Below, piece after piece: positions 41,484 to 50,269 of a DNA stretch of 64,000 nucleotides (the first letter of the stretch is position 1; the number at the start of each line of letters is the position of its first letter). The position numbers were made by a program, and so were the translations under genes. Source of the stretch: UBA7374 sp965660635 (lineage in GTDB: Bacteria; Verrucomicrobiota; Verrucomicrobiia; Opitutales; Coraliomargaritaceae); the NCBI GenBank assembly GCA_965660635.1, contig CBFIAS010000001.1:101106-165105 (forward strand), read 5' to 3'. Below the pieces are notes generated by a model. That model saw nothing but the letters and a program-made list of their open reading frames with translations, ran no database searches and was not told the DNA's origin.

Positions 41484-44195
41484 ATGGCCACCCACCGGAG
41501 ATCACCAACCCTGCGGCTTTTCGATCTTGGTCTCCGCTCGCTGCTCCTGCTCATACTTTCCCTGCAGGCCATCCTCTTGTCTTGTGAATTGTTCTACGGT
41601 CACATCCCCCTTCCCGCGAAGAAGATCAACCGGTTGCTGGCGAAACACTCCCTTGACGGTCTCCACATCGAGGCGAACGCCTACCTGTTGCGACTGGACG
41701 GGCAGGTCGAAGCCTTCGGCTTAAAGGTATTTCGTGCAGACAGCTCAAAGCCGCTGCTCCAAGCCGGAAGTGCCATGCTGCGCTGGAGCTTCCGCGTAAA
41801 AGGCAATCCCGGCCTGCAGATTCACGAATGCGTGCTCTCCAACGGCACACTCTATCTGCCGGCAGTATACTCCCCGGACGGCAGGCACATGGCCTTGCTC
41901 TCCGGCGTGGCCATTGACCTCGAATTGAAGGAAAACCGCATACGCGCCAACTCGATCTGCGCAAGGCTGGACGATTGGATACTTCGCGGAACGGCCGGAT
42001 TTTCCCTGCCGGATACCGCTACAAGCGGAAAGTCCGACCCGGTCGACTCATTTCACAAGCTCGCCTCACAGATACTGGCCTTTAAGATGCAGCACGACAC
42101 GATTCAAAAGCCCACGATCGCTTTTGATCTCCTAGCCGATGAATCGGGCCGGGTGGACGTCGATTTGCTCCTCTCCCTGCGCTCTGTGGAAAATGGAATT
42201 GGCCAGGCCAATCGCGTGAGTCTGCACTTGGACGCAGAACTGGAGGATGGAGAGCTGCAACTGAAAGAACCTGGCCTTCTAACCTGCGGCCAACTGGAAG
42301 TCGCAACCCCCGCACTACGCGCACTCGATGCCAACTGCCGGATAGCTCCGCAGGAATTCGACAAGCTCATCCAGATGCGCATCCCGCAGATGGATTTCTC
42401 CGCCCGGGAAATCCGTCACGCAGATTACGCCATCGGACAGCCTTATTTCCGATTGGCGGAGACAACACCCGGACAGCTACACCTCGCAGGTTCAGCCTCC
42501 ATCAAAGGCCAGGTATCCGCGCTTTCCGCTGATTATCATCTAGACGGCAAGCGCGGCACTCTGGAGGCCCGCGGCACTTTAACCCCGGACTCCGTGATCG
42601 ACGCGCTTCCAGCAGCCATCCGGAAGGAATTGCCGCATCTGGACTTTACGGAGAGACTGCGCTATGCCGCATCCATCAACTTCGAAAAAGCCACTGGCCT
42701 CAAAGAGGCCCGCTTCGATCTGGAGGCCCGGCGCATGGTAGTCGGGGATCTTTCACTGGATCTCGTCCGTGCCAGATGCCGTCACAACGACAAAACGACG
42801 AGGATCGACGACCTGCTGGTGTATCGGGATGATCAATACGCGGAGGCCGTGATGCAGATTGACACGCGAGAGGGCACGGTAACGGTGCAGGCGAAGGGCG
42901 ATATCCAGCCAAAGCAATACAGCCGCATCCTGCCCTCCTGGTGGGGAGACATCTTCAATGACTTCACCATCCACCCGAACAGCCCGGTGCTGGCCGATTT
43001 CGCGGTCCAGAGTGACTACCGGCGGGAAGCGGGCACCCGCTTTTTCGGTGAAGTTGAACTCGCGGACGTAGTCTATAGCGGCGTGCCCCTCTCTAAAGCC
43101 CGGGTGGTCGTCGACGGCACACCCCTCCATATCGGCCTGGACATCTCGGACGTTGAGAGCAGCGAGGGCGATTTCCGGGGGCGGATAGACCTGACCCGCC
43201 GGCAGGACGGCATCCCCAGCCTCGTTGCCCTGCATCTGGAGGTGGAAACCGGACTCTCTATCGATGCGACCCGCAATCTCGTAGGCCCGCTTCTTTATGA
43301 CCGCACGGTAAGCGACTTTTCCTTCTCCGGCCGCCCCCGGGTGCAACTCACCGGCAGCAGTTACTTCACCGGCAACTATCCGGAATACCAAGGGAAAAGC
43401 CATTTCACCTTCAGCGCCGACTCCAACGGCCCGCTGCAATACAACGGAGCACCTCTCCAATACCTGCGATTGCGCGGATACTCCGATGATTTTGTGACGC
43501 AGTTCCGCGATGTCGCCTTCGGCTACGCAGACGGAACCGGTAGCGGCATCATGGATATAAAGAGCCGGCCCGGCGAGGCCGGGACAGCTTGCTTCAAGTT
43601 TAGCCTGGAAAACGCCAACGACCGCAAGGCGATAGAGGATCTCCCTGCGCTTGACCGCCTGGAAGACGATTTCCAAAGAAGCCGCGAAGCGGATGACCAG
43701 ACAGAAGCAGCTGGCCAGGGCGGCTCGCTCGACGCCAGCCTACATGCCTTGGGGCCGCTGGACGACCCCTATCGCTTCACCGGCCAGGGCAACTTCATCA
43801 TCCGGGACAAACAACTGGGCACCATCCAATTGCTTGGCCCCCTCTCCATGCTGCTTCAGGGCACCGCTCTCGGGTTCACCTCTTTTGAACTCAACCAGAT
43901 GACAGGTGATTTCCGGCTGGAAGACGGACAAGCCCGCTTCTTGACGCTCCAAGTCGATGGCCCGATCACACGGATTGATGCGACCGGCTCAATGGAGCTG
44001 GAATCGCAGGCTCTGGACATGCGGGTGGCCGTCCACCTCTTCGGCAATGCCGCAGGCAGGGACAATCCAATCCACCGGATCGGGGATAGGATCAATCCCC
44101 TCTCCGCACTCCTTCGATTCGAACTGCGCGGCACACTTGAAAAGCAGCGCTGGCGCTCGATCTTCGACCCAAGAAAACTCATCCCCGGCTTCTAG
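41484..44195 (+). CDS. AsmA-like envelope protein
   Basis: A 903-residue protein with one N-terminal membrane helix (SLLLLILSLQAILLSCELF) and a long periplasmic beta-rich body. The late segment LGTIQLLGPLSMLLQGTALGFTSFEL, then LQVDGPITRIDATGSMELESQALDM, is the AsmA-like C-terminal domain. The terminal RWRSIFDPRKLIPGF is also typical. AsmA/TamB-class proteins are now seen as bridges for lipid transfer or outer-membrane assembly. As the fifth gene behind the Gld-like ABC exporter it suggests coupling of export with lipid or glycolipid transport, which is inference. Spacing to the previous gene is 46 bases. Confidence 0.83.
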   Translation: MATHRRSPTLRLFDLGLRSLLLLILSLQAILLSCELFYGHIPLPAKKINRLLAKHSLDGLHIEANAYLLRLDGQVEAFGLKVFRADSSKPLLQAGSAMLRWSFRVKGNPGLQIHECVLSNGTLYLPAVYSPDGRHMALLSGVAIDLELKENRIRANSICARLDDWILRGTAGFSLPDTATSGKSDPVDSFHKLASQILAFKMQHDTIQKPTIAFDLLADESGRVDVDLLLSLRSVENGIGQANRVSLHLDAELEDGELQLKEPGLLTCGQLEVATPALRALDANCRIAPQEFDKLIQMRIPQMDFSAREIRHADYAIGQPYFRLAETTPGQLHLAGSASIKGQVSALSADYHLDGKRGTLEARGTLTPDSVIDALPAAIRKELPHLDFTERLRYAASINFEKATGLKEARFDLEARRMVVGDLSLDLVRARCRHNDKTTRIDDLLVYRDDQYAEAVMQIDTREGTVTVQAKGDIQPKQYSRILPSWWGDIFNDFTIHPNSPVLADFAVQSDYRREAGTRFFGEVELADVVYSGVPLSKARVVVDGTPLHIGLDISDVESSEGDFRGRIDLTRRQDGIPSLVALHLEVETGLSIDATRNLVGPLLYDRTVSDFSFSGRPRVQLTGSSYFTGNYPEYQGKSHFTFSADSNGPLQYNGAPLQYLRLRGYSDDFVTQFRDVAFGYADGTGSGIMDIKSRPGEAGTACFKFSLENANDRKAIEDLPALDRLEDDFQRSREADDQTEAAGQGGSLDASLHALGPLDDPYRFTGQGNFIIRDKQLGTIQLLGPLSMLLQGTALGFTSFELNQMTGDFRLEDGQARFLTLQVDGPITRIDATGSMELESQALDMRVAVHLFGNAAGRDNPIHRIGDRINPLSALLRFELRGTLEKQRWRSIFDPRKLIPGF

Positions 44196-44213
44196 GCCCG
44201 CTATTCCCTTCAA

Positions 44214-44289
<76 letters not shown>

Positions 44290-44404
44290 TAATGGGAAGC
44301 GGCTGCAATAGATAGGAATGGCCGCAGTCACATCAAGCAAAGACTGATCTCCCGCGAAGTCGGCCGATGAGTGCGGAAACTGGTCCCACGCCTGAAATTT
44401 TTGC

Positions 44405-44432
44405 TTGCACCCTGTTCGAGTGTGCCTACTTT
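44405..44432 (+). promoter_or_regulatory. Possible rpsR promoter
   Basis: TTGCAC (44405-44410), a 16-base spacer and TACTTT (44427-44432) stand directly before rpsR. The -10 box is only 11 bases from the ATG, so the transcript would be nearly leaderless. Weak evidence. Confidence 0.28.
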
Positions 44433-44443
44433 CGCGCGTTCTT

Positions 44444-44641
44444 ATGAGCACAGAGAACAAGACATTGAACCGCTCCCGCAACCCCATGGACTACACCTAC
44501 ATGGATGTGGAGCAACTCTCCCGGTTCGTCACCGAGACGGGCAAGATCCTGCCGCGCAAGGTCACCGGGCTCTCCGCCAGGCACCAGCGTCACATCACAA
44601 ACCTGATCAAACGCGCCCGCAACATGCTTACAATGAAGTAG
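44444..44641 (+). CDS. rpsR: 30S ribosomal protein bS18
   Basis: The ATG at 44444 gives 65 residues: DYTYMDVEQLSRFVTETGKI then LPRKVTGLSARHQRHITNLI then KRARNMLTMK, which is the complete conserved core of bS18. It binds bS6 and 16S rRNA in the platform of the small subunit. The N-terminal extension is short and has no zinc-binding cysteines. The usual neighbours rpsF, ssb and rplI are absent; the gene stands alone and is closed by a strong terminator at 44700. Confidence 0.95.
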   Translation: MSTENKTLNRSRNPMDYTYMDVEQLSRFVTETGKILPRKVTGLSARHQRHITNLIKRARNMLTMK

Positions 44642-44699
44642 TCCGCTGTTTGCGGAGCCACTACTTGAGAGGCAGCGGGTTCATTTCCAGCTTTGCACA

Positions 44700-44733
44700 A
44701 ATCCTTTTCCGCCCTCGCGGAAAAGGATTTTTT
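44700..44733 (+). terminator. Rho-independent terminator after rpsR
   Basis: A perfect 13-bp stem, AATCCTTTTCCGC (44700-44712) with GCGGAAAAGGATT (44717-44729), has a CCTC loop and is followed by four more T. It lies 58 bases after the rpsR stop and only 25 bases before the tsaC ATG. Confidence 0.9.
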
Positions 44734-44758
44734 GTATCTATATCCATCCGGACAATCC

Positions 44759-45754
44759 ATGAGACTTGAACCAAATCCAGAAAACATCCGGCACTGTGCC
44801 GGGCTCCTGCAGGCTGGTGAAGTCGTGGCAGTGCCCACAGAAACCGTCTATGGCCTGGCTGGCAATGCTTTGGATGAGTCCGCCGTCCGGAGGATTTTTG
44901 AGATCAAGGGACGCCCCCTGATCGACCCATTGATCTGCCATTTCGCCTCGCTCGAGGAAGTGGGCAGGCAAGTCTTCCTGTCTGCGGAAATAGAGGCACT
45001 TGCCGAAGCTTTTTGGCCGGGTGCCTTGACCATCGTGGCGAAAAAGCAGGCGCACATCCCGGATGTGGTCACTGCAGGTCTGCCTTCAGCAGCTGTCCGC
45101 ATGCCGGAGCATCCAGTATTTAGAAGCCTTCTAGAGGCAACGGGATTTCCCCTGGCTGCTCCGAGCGCCAATCCTTTCGGCTATGTCAGCCCGGCCAACG
45201 CGGAGCAGGTCGAGCAGACCCTCGGTGAAAAAATTCCGGCGATCCTCGATGCCGGGCCATGCCCTATTGGCATCGAGTCCACAATCATCGACATGCGGGA
45301 TTCATCCAGACCGGCCATTCTGCGCCATGGCCCCATACAACCGGAAGACCTGCAGCAGGTGCTTGGAGCGAGAATCGAAGACCGGGTCGAATCCCCGAGG
45401 CAAGTTTCAGTCGATGCGCAGGAAAAGCAACTGGCGCCCGGCAGGCTGAAGCAACACTACAGCCCGCATGCGGAGGTGCGCCTGCTGGAGCACGGTATCA
45501 CCGGAGAAAGGCTTTCCCCTGAATCTCAGATCGCGTTCCTGCTCAACAAGAGACCGCATTTTACTCCATGCCCAGACAATACCTACTGGCTGTCGGAAGA
45601 CGGGAATTTATCAACTATCGCACGAAATCTCTTCAGGGTTTTGCAAAAACTGGATCACCTCGGCTACCATAAGATACAAGTAGAGCTGTGCGCGCAGGAA
45701 GGAATCGGCCGTGCGGTCAATGACCGGTTAGCCAGGGCGGCAGCCAAGAGTTGA
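44759..45754 (+). CDS. tsaC: L-threonylcarbamoyladenylate synthase (TsaC/Sua5)
   Basis: This enzyme makes threonylcarbamoyl-AMP for the t6A modification of ANN-decoding tRNAs. ATG 44759 gives 331 residues. The YrdC domain has VVAVPTETVYGLAGNA, FEIKGRPLIDPLICH, WPGALTIV and SANPFGYVSP. A C-terminal Sua5 domain follows, introduced by the PGRLKQHYSPHA linker, so it is the long Sua5 type. The start codon is just behind the rpsR terminator, so it needs its own promoter, perhaps within the T-rich, AT-rich 25 bases, or terminator read-through. Confidence 0.94.
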   Translation: MRLEPNPENIRHCAGLLQAGEVVAVPTETVYGLAGNALDESAVRRIFEIKGRPLIDPLICHFASLEEVGRQVFLSAEIEALAEAFWPGALTIVAKKQAHIPDVVTAGLPSAAVRMPEHPVFRSLLEATGFPLAAPSANPFGYVSPANAEQVEQTLGEKIPAILDAGPCPIGIESTIIDMRDSSRPAILRHGPIQPEDLQQVLGARIEDRVESPRQVSVDAQEKQLAPGRLKQHYSPHAEVRLLEHGITGERLSPESQIAFLLNKRPHFTPCPDNTYWLSEDGNLSTIARNLFRVLQKLDHLGYHKIQVELCAQEGIGRAVNDRLARAAAKS

Positions 45755-45813
45755 TCGTGGCAACCGGACTTTTCCAACAGTAGGTTGATTCCCCGGGAGA
45801 TGCGGTGAGTCGA

Positions 45814-48090
45814 TCAACTATTCACCTTGTCCCCCGGCTCGGCGGCACCGACCAACTCATCCTCCACTTCGTCCTCCTGGCCAATATAGTAATCCTGGTA
45901 GGCCTTGTCTGAGTACTGGGAATAGTAGTAGCTCGACAGGGAGGTTGTGATGTTGTTGAGGATGGCCCCGAAGACCGGCGTATTGGATTCCCATAGACGG
46001 CGCACGTTGGCCACGGCGGTCTTTCGTTTGACCGTGTTGAACTTGATCACGTAGATGATGCCATCAATGAAAGGCAGCAAGTTGAGGGCATCACTCACCG
46101 CAGCGAGAGGGGGCGAGTCAATGACGATACGGTCGTAGCGGTCACGGAGATCCGCCAGCATCGCCTCGAACTGGGCGCTGACCAGCACCTGTGTCGGGCT
46201 CTTCGATTTTCCGCCCGTGGGAAGGACGTCCAAGTTCGGATAAACCTCGCTGATGATGACCTCGTCGAGACTGATGCCCTTCTCGATGTGGTCGAGCATT
46301 CCGAGGTCGTTCTCCAATTGCAGCGAGGATGCAATGTTGGGCAGGCGCAAGTCGGCGTCCAGCAGGAGGGTGCGCTCGCCATGGTTGGCAAAAGTCAGGG
46401 CGAGGTTGGAACTGACGAAGGACTTGCCCTCGCTGGGCACTGTACTGGTGGCGAGGATGATTTTCGCGTTCTTGCTCTCGTCGTTGAGCTTTAACGAGGA
46501 ATGGATCGTGCGGAAAGTCTCGGTCACGTGGCGGTCCACGTTGGCGGCGACGGCCTGGGCCTTCGTGCTGGAATCGAGCTTCTTGATACGGGGAATCACT
46601 CCGAGGAGCGGAAGCCCGATCGTGCCTTCGATATCAAACGCGCTCTTCACGCGGTCGTCGAGGAAGGCAACAAGGAAGACGAGGCCCCCGCCCACGGCCA
46701 GACCGCCGAAGACACCGACAGCCAGGTTGACCGCAATGTTCGGTGAGGAGTGGCGCAGCGGCGCGAAGGCCTTGTCCACGATCCGGGCGTTGGCCTCCTT
46801 GAGGCTGACCTGCGCCTTTTCCTGGGTCATCCGGGAATTAAGCGCTTGAAAGAAGGATTGCTGCACGTCCAGATCGCGAAGCAGGGTGTTGTACTCGACC
46901 CGTGTCTTGCTCAGGCGGATCAACTCCGACTCCTTCTCGGCCAGACGCTGGCTGGACAGCTCAAAATTGCTTTTTGCCTCAATGTAGGCGGCGTAGCTCT
47001 TGTTCACGGAGTTTTCCACCGCTTCCTCCAACTCTATCTCAGACTCCTGCAACCTCTGCAAAAACTGGATCATAATCGGGTGCTTTTCCCGGTAGCGCTT
47101 GCTGTAGGACGAAATCTCAATACGTGTAGAGGAAATGGACTCAAGCAGACTGGCCACGCGAGGCTGCTCGGCAATGAAGGACAATTCCCAGAGATTGCGT
47201 TCTTCCCGCTTGTAGTTCTCGATCATGTTCCACTTGGTGTCGAGCTGGTCGTAGTCGTTCTTGGCGGTGAGTTTTATCTGGTTCAGCGTGCCGAGCTGCT
47301 CGCGTGCAATGTTCTCCTGGCTGTCAAGCGACACAGCGTTGTGCTTTTCGCGGTACTCCGCCAACTTGAGTTCGATTTCCTCGACGCGGTCCTTCTGCTG
47401 GTCAGCCCGGATGCGCAGACCTTCAACCGCGACCATGGAAGCATCGATGTTCTCGGTAAGATTGTAGTTGATAAACTCCTCGGCGAAAAGATTCGCCACG
47501 TCCGCGGCAATCTCGGGCTCAGGATGCGTGTAGGCCACGTTGACCATCAGGCTCATCCTTTGAGGAATAATCCTGCGGTGCTTCCCGAGGATTTCGGAAG
47601 GCGTGAGCGGGCCAGTGAAGCTGAACGCGCCTTCATACGGGAAGAGGAATTTCTTGCGCTGCTCGTCCGACATGCGACGCTCAACGCCCTGGATAATCTT
47701 GCTGCTTTGCAGGAGGCTGATCTGGGTGTTCAGGTCCTCCGCACCCCTGATCTGGTTCTGCGCCAGTTCGACGCTCGCACCCATGGCGGAGGGATCATCC
47801 CGGAGCAAACGAACCACAGCCACAGCGGTATAGACCTTCGTCTTGTTGAAGGTGTAGAGCAAGGCACCGGAAAACACGATGAAGAAGGAAACAATCAGCC
47901 ACCAGATCCGCTCGCGGAAGATCAGCATGTAGTCCTTCAGGGATCGCTGGGGGACCTGTTCGGATCCGCCGTAACCGCCGTAGCCGTAGCTACCGTAGCC
48001 GTAATTGCCGCCTCCGGAACTGTATCCGTAACCGTAGCCGTAGCCGCCGGAGTTAGGATCTCCGCCCCCTTTTACGTAATCGTTCTTCAT
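45814..48090 (-). CDS. Exopolysaccharide chain-length/tyrosine autokinase (Wzc-type)
   Basis: A 758-residue inner-membrane co-polymerase fused to a bacterial tyrosine kinase, controlling polysaccharide polymerisation and export. Domains: a Gly/Tyr-rich N-terminus (residues 9-43); a Wzz domain between two membrane helices (about 63-80 and 452-474) with long coiled coils between; and a BY-kinase with Walker A STVPSEGKS (Lys556), Walker A' LLLDADLRLP and Walker B IVIDSPPL. The autophosphorylated tyrosine cluster is near the end (SSYYYSQYSDKAYQDYY). The Gly/Tyr-rich leader is unusual. It lies 46 bases behind the Wza-like gene on the same strand. Confidence 0.94.
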   Translation of the reverse strand: MKNDYVKGGGDPNSGGYGYGYGYSSGGGNYGYGSYGYGGYGGSEQVPQRSLKDYMLIFRERIWWLIVSFFIVFSGALLYTFNKTKVYTAVAVVRLLRDDPSAMGASVELAQNQIRGAEDLNTQISLLQSSKIIQGVERRMSDEQRKKFLFPYEGAFSFTGPLTPSEILGKHRRIIPQRMSLMVNVAYTHPEPEIAADVANLFAEEFINYNLTENIDASMVAVEGLRIRADQQKDRVEEIELKLAEYREKHNAVSLDSQENIAREQLGTLNQIKLTAKNDYDQLDTKWNMIENYKREERNLWELSFIAEQPRVASLLESISSTRIEISSYSKRYREKHPIMIQFLQRLQESEIELEEAVENSVNKSYAAYIEAKSNFELSSQRLAEKESELIRLSKTRVEYNTLLRDLDVQQSFFQALNSRMTQEKAQVSLKEANARIVDKAFAPLRHSSPNIAVNLAVGVFGGLAVGGGLVFLVAFLDDRVKSAFDIEGTIGLPLLGVIPRIKKLDSSTKAQAVAANVDRHVTETFRTIHSSLKLNDESKNAKIILATSTVPSEGKSFVSSNLALTFANHGERTLLLDADLRLPNIASSLQLENDLGMLDHIEKGISLDEVIISEVYPNLDVLPTGGKSKSPTQVLVSAQFEAMLADLRDRYDRIVIDSPPLAAVSDALNLLPFIDGIIYVIKFNTVKRKTAVANVRRLWESNTPVFGAILNNITTSLSSYYYSQYSDKAYQDYYIGQEDEVEDELVGAAEPGDKVNS

Positions 48091-48136
48091 AATCTATTTG
48101 CTGCGGCGCGCGAGTTGTCGGTCCTTGTGATCCGGT

Positions 48137-48811
48137 TTATATCAAGCGTTCGGGAACATAGATGACATCCCCTTCTTCCAAAGTATAGTCCTTGGCCTCG
48201 CCACGCTTGATCTTTTTGAAATTCACTTCGAAAGCACGGGTGTTCCCTTCCTCGTCCGTCCGGCTGATCGTCAGCTTCCGGTCGTCCCCCAGCCGGGAAA
48301 CCCCCCTGCATTGCGTGATGGCGTCAATAAGAGTGAGGTCCTTGTCTGGCGGAATATCCACCATCCCCGGACTGCCGACATGGCCTAGCACGCGCACGAA
48401 CTTCGGCGAGAATGAGGTCACCAGAACGTTCACCTGGGGCTCCACAAGAAAGTCCCGGTCATACAAGTCGGTGATCAGGGACTGCGCTTCCCCCACGGTC
48501 ATTTGCGAAACCTTGACTTTGCCGATCAGAGCCAGCGTGACCGTGCCATCGGCCTCGATCCGAACCTCCTTGTCCAAGTCCGGTTCCTGGTAAACCTCCA
48601 GGGAAATGACGTCCGAAGACTTGAGCACATAATTCTGGCCAACTACCATTCCTACAAGGGAACTGGCGCCTCCGCTTCCTGACGGTGCCGCCGGGAGCGA
48701 GCCCCCACCCGAACCGCCACCGGCCTCCTGCGCGGACAAAGAGACGGGCACAAAAAACAATGCCAGTACAACGCGGATGATCGGCGAGATGGATCGGTAA
48801 AAGCTCTTCAT
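48137..48811 (-). CDS. Polysaccharide export protein (Wza-like, SLBB)
   Basis: From ATG 48811 (224 aa) a signal peptide (SPIIRVVLALFFVPVSLSAQ) is followed by a Gly/Ser-rich linker and the Poly_export domain (VLKSSDVISLEVYQEPDLDK, EVRIEADGTVTLALIGKVKV), then an SLBB domain (VRVLGHVGSPGMVDIPPDKD; LTLIDAITQCRGVS) and YTLEEGDVIYVPERLI. There is no lipobox cysteine at the cleavage site, and it is shorter than Wza, so it may be periplasmic or a partial pore. The terminator-like hairpin at 48816-48840 sits immediately before its start codon. It is the partner of the downstream autokinase. Confidence 0.92.
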   Translation of the reverse strand: MKSFYRSISPIIRVVLALFFVPVSLSAQEAGGGSGGGSLPAAPSGSGGASSLVGMVVGQNYVLKSSDVISLEVYQEPDLDKEVRIEADGTVTLALIGKVKVSQMTVGEAQSLITDLYDRDFLVEPQVNVLVTSFSPKFVRVLGHVGSPGMVDIPPDKDLTLIDAITQCRGVSRLGDDRKLTISRTDEEGNTRAFEVNFKKIKRGEAKDYTLEEGDVIYVPERLI

Positions 48812-48815
48812 GAAT

Positions 48816-48840
48816 AAAAAATGCCCCTGCAAGAGGCATT
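48816..48840 (-). terminator. Terminator-like hairpin between barrel gene and wza-like start
   Basis: Reading the minus strand, AATGCC and GGCATT pair around a nine-base loop and are followed by a run of T, then ATTC and the ATG of the Wza-like gene. The purine-rich AGGGG that could serve as ribosome binding site is inside the hairpin. It can act as terminator for the upstream barrel gene or as an attenuator. Confidence 0.65.
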
Positions 48841-48878
48841 GAGACATATCAACTGATGGAAAGTTCAATGATCCCGTG

Positions 48879-50075
48879 CTAGTAGCGCAACGATGCGGCA
48901 ATGCTGAACACATGATCCGTGTAGCTGTTGCCCGCTGCGTCCGAATCATTGTCGGAGTAACTGTACCCGCCGGAAAAGCTCCAGTACTGGTTCGGCGAGT
49001 AGTTGAAATTCAACCCGGCAGAATACTGGTTGTCCTCACGATCATTGCCGTCCTGGTAAGAGCGCAAAGTGTAGCCCAGGTTGGAACTGATGGACCAGTA
49101 ATTGCTCAGCAGGTACATAGAATTCAGATTGATCGAAGTGACTTCAGTGACGTTACCCTCGCCGCTTACTCCGAAATCGCGGGACAACTGGATCTTATTG
49201 GTCAGCTTCAGGGTAGTGGCCCAGGAAAGGTCGGCGTCCAAGCCAAGTGTGCCGTCCGAGTCGTCACGCGAATTCCCGCGGGTGCTGTCAGAATCACGCA
49301 GGGTGTAGCCCACCTTGAAAAAACCGGTCAGTTTCGGCTGAAGGACCCCGCGGGCACCGACATTGAGGAAATGAGTCGTCGTGTCGTAGCCCTCGACCAG
49401 GCCAAGTGCCGGATCATTCGGGAAGCGGTCGTAGGAGTCCACCTCGCGCGCCGTATAGCGGTAGCCGACGCTCAGATCGACCTTCGGGGTCCATTCGTAG
49501 AACAAATCAAACGGCAGCGAGATTGAATCATTGTTGGCAAACTGGTTCTCCGGCTCGATGTACTCCTTCTTCGAGTAAGCGATTCCAGAACCGAAACTGA
49601 ACTTGGGGGAGAGGCGGTATTCGCCGTTGATGGTCGCATTCGTGTCCTCCGTCTCGATCAAGTCGCCCGAAACATTGGCGTTACCTGTGGCACTCTGCCG
49701 CTCGTCGAAGGAAAGAATCGCGTTCAGGTCCCAGCGGCTGGTACGGTAGGCACCGACCGCCTTGATATGGAACATCTCCGTGTCGAGATCGTCATTGTCC
49801 CGGTATCTGACAAAATCATAAGAAGAGATCAAAATAAGATCCATGTTTGTGGTACCACGCCCGAAGTTTAACTCGAAACCGGGTGAGACGGTGTAGACCA
49901 GATCCTCCGTCTCGTCAGTTTCGTCGCGGAACACGTTGGAAGTCCACCTCGCGCTGGAAGAACCGCTGAAATAAACGTCAGCGATATCGCCAATGGAGAC
50001 AAAAGGAGAAGCATGGCTCTGCACAAAGACAAATATCTTTGCGAGTAGGAGAAGAGTTAGTTTTTTAAGGCTCAT
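48879..50075 (-). CDS. Outer-membrane beta-barrel protein of the exopolysaccharide locus
   Basis: 398 residues from ATG 50075. A signal peptide (KKLTLLLLAKIFVFVQSHA) precedes alternating amphipathic strands with many aromatic girdle residues (WDLNAILSFDERQ; YEWTPKVDLSVGYRYTARE; YWSISSNLGYTLRSY). The C-terminus, HVFSIAASLRY, ends in an aromatic residue, as the BAM signal requires. It resembles the EpsL-type barrels found beside exosortase/exopolysaccharide genes. Probably a polysaccharide-translocating or surface-exposed porin. First gene of the minus-strand unit, divergent from the TPR gene with 194 bases between starts. Confidence 0.86.
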   Translation of the reverse strand: MSLKKLTLLLLAKIFVFVQSHASPFVSIGDIADVYFSGSSSARWTSNVFRDETDETEDLVYTVSPGFELNFGRGTTNMDLILISSYDFVRYRDNDDLDTEMFHIKAVGAYRTSRWDLNAILSFDERQSATGNANVSGDLIETEDTNATINGEYRLSPKFSFGSGIAYSKKEYIEPENQFANNDSISLPFDLFYEWTPKVDLSVGYRYTAREVDSYDRFPNDPALGLVEGYDTTTHFLNVGARGVLQPKLTGFFKVGYTLRDSDSTRGNSRDDSDGTLGLDADLSWATTLKLTNKIQLSRDFGVSGEGNVTEVTSINLNSMYLLSNYWSISSNLGYTLRSYQDGNDREDNQYSAGLNFNYSPNQYWSFSGGYSYSDNDSDAAGNSYTDHVFSIAASLRY

Positions 50076-50269
50076 GTTCAAAAAGGCAGATGGGAATAAT
50101 AAAAGCTATCGCTAGCCCATACCTGCACGCAGATCAACGTTATTTTTTAGATTTACGCATTCTGAACAAAGCCATGCAGCGCAGTCAATGCGTATTCTTG
50201 CACCGGATGGCTTTGGGCTTGGCGGCAGGAAATAATTCGTCAAATTAAAATCGTTATCTGCCAACTCCC

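Noticed and set aside
45784..45820. Terminator between tsaC and the tyrosine autokinase gene
   Set aside because: Only a six-base GTTGAT/ATCAAC pairing with a long loop and no T run; it also extends into the kinase coding sequence.
46750..48165. 471-residue plus-strand ORF opposite the tyrosine autokinase
   Set aside because: It is antisense to a well-defined Wzc-type gene and shows no domain of its own.
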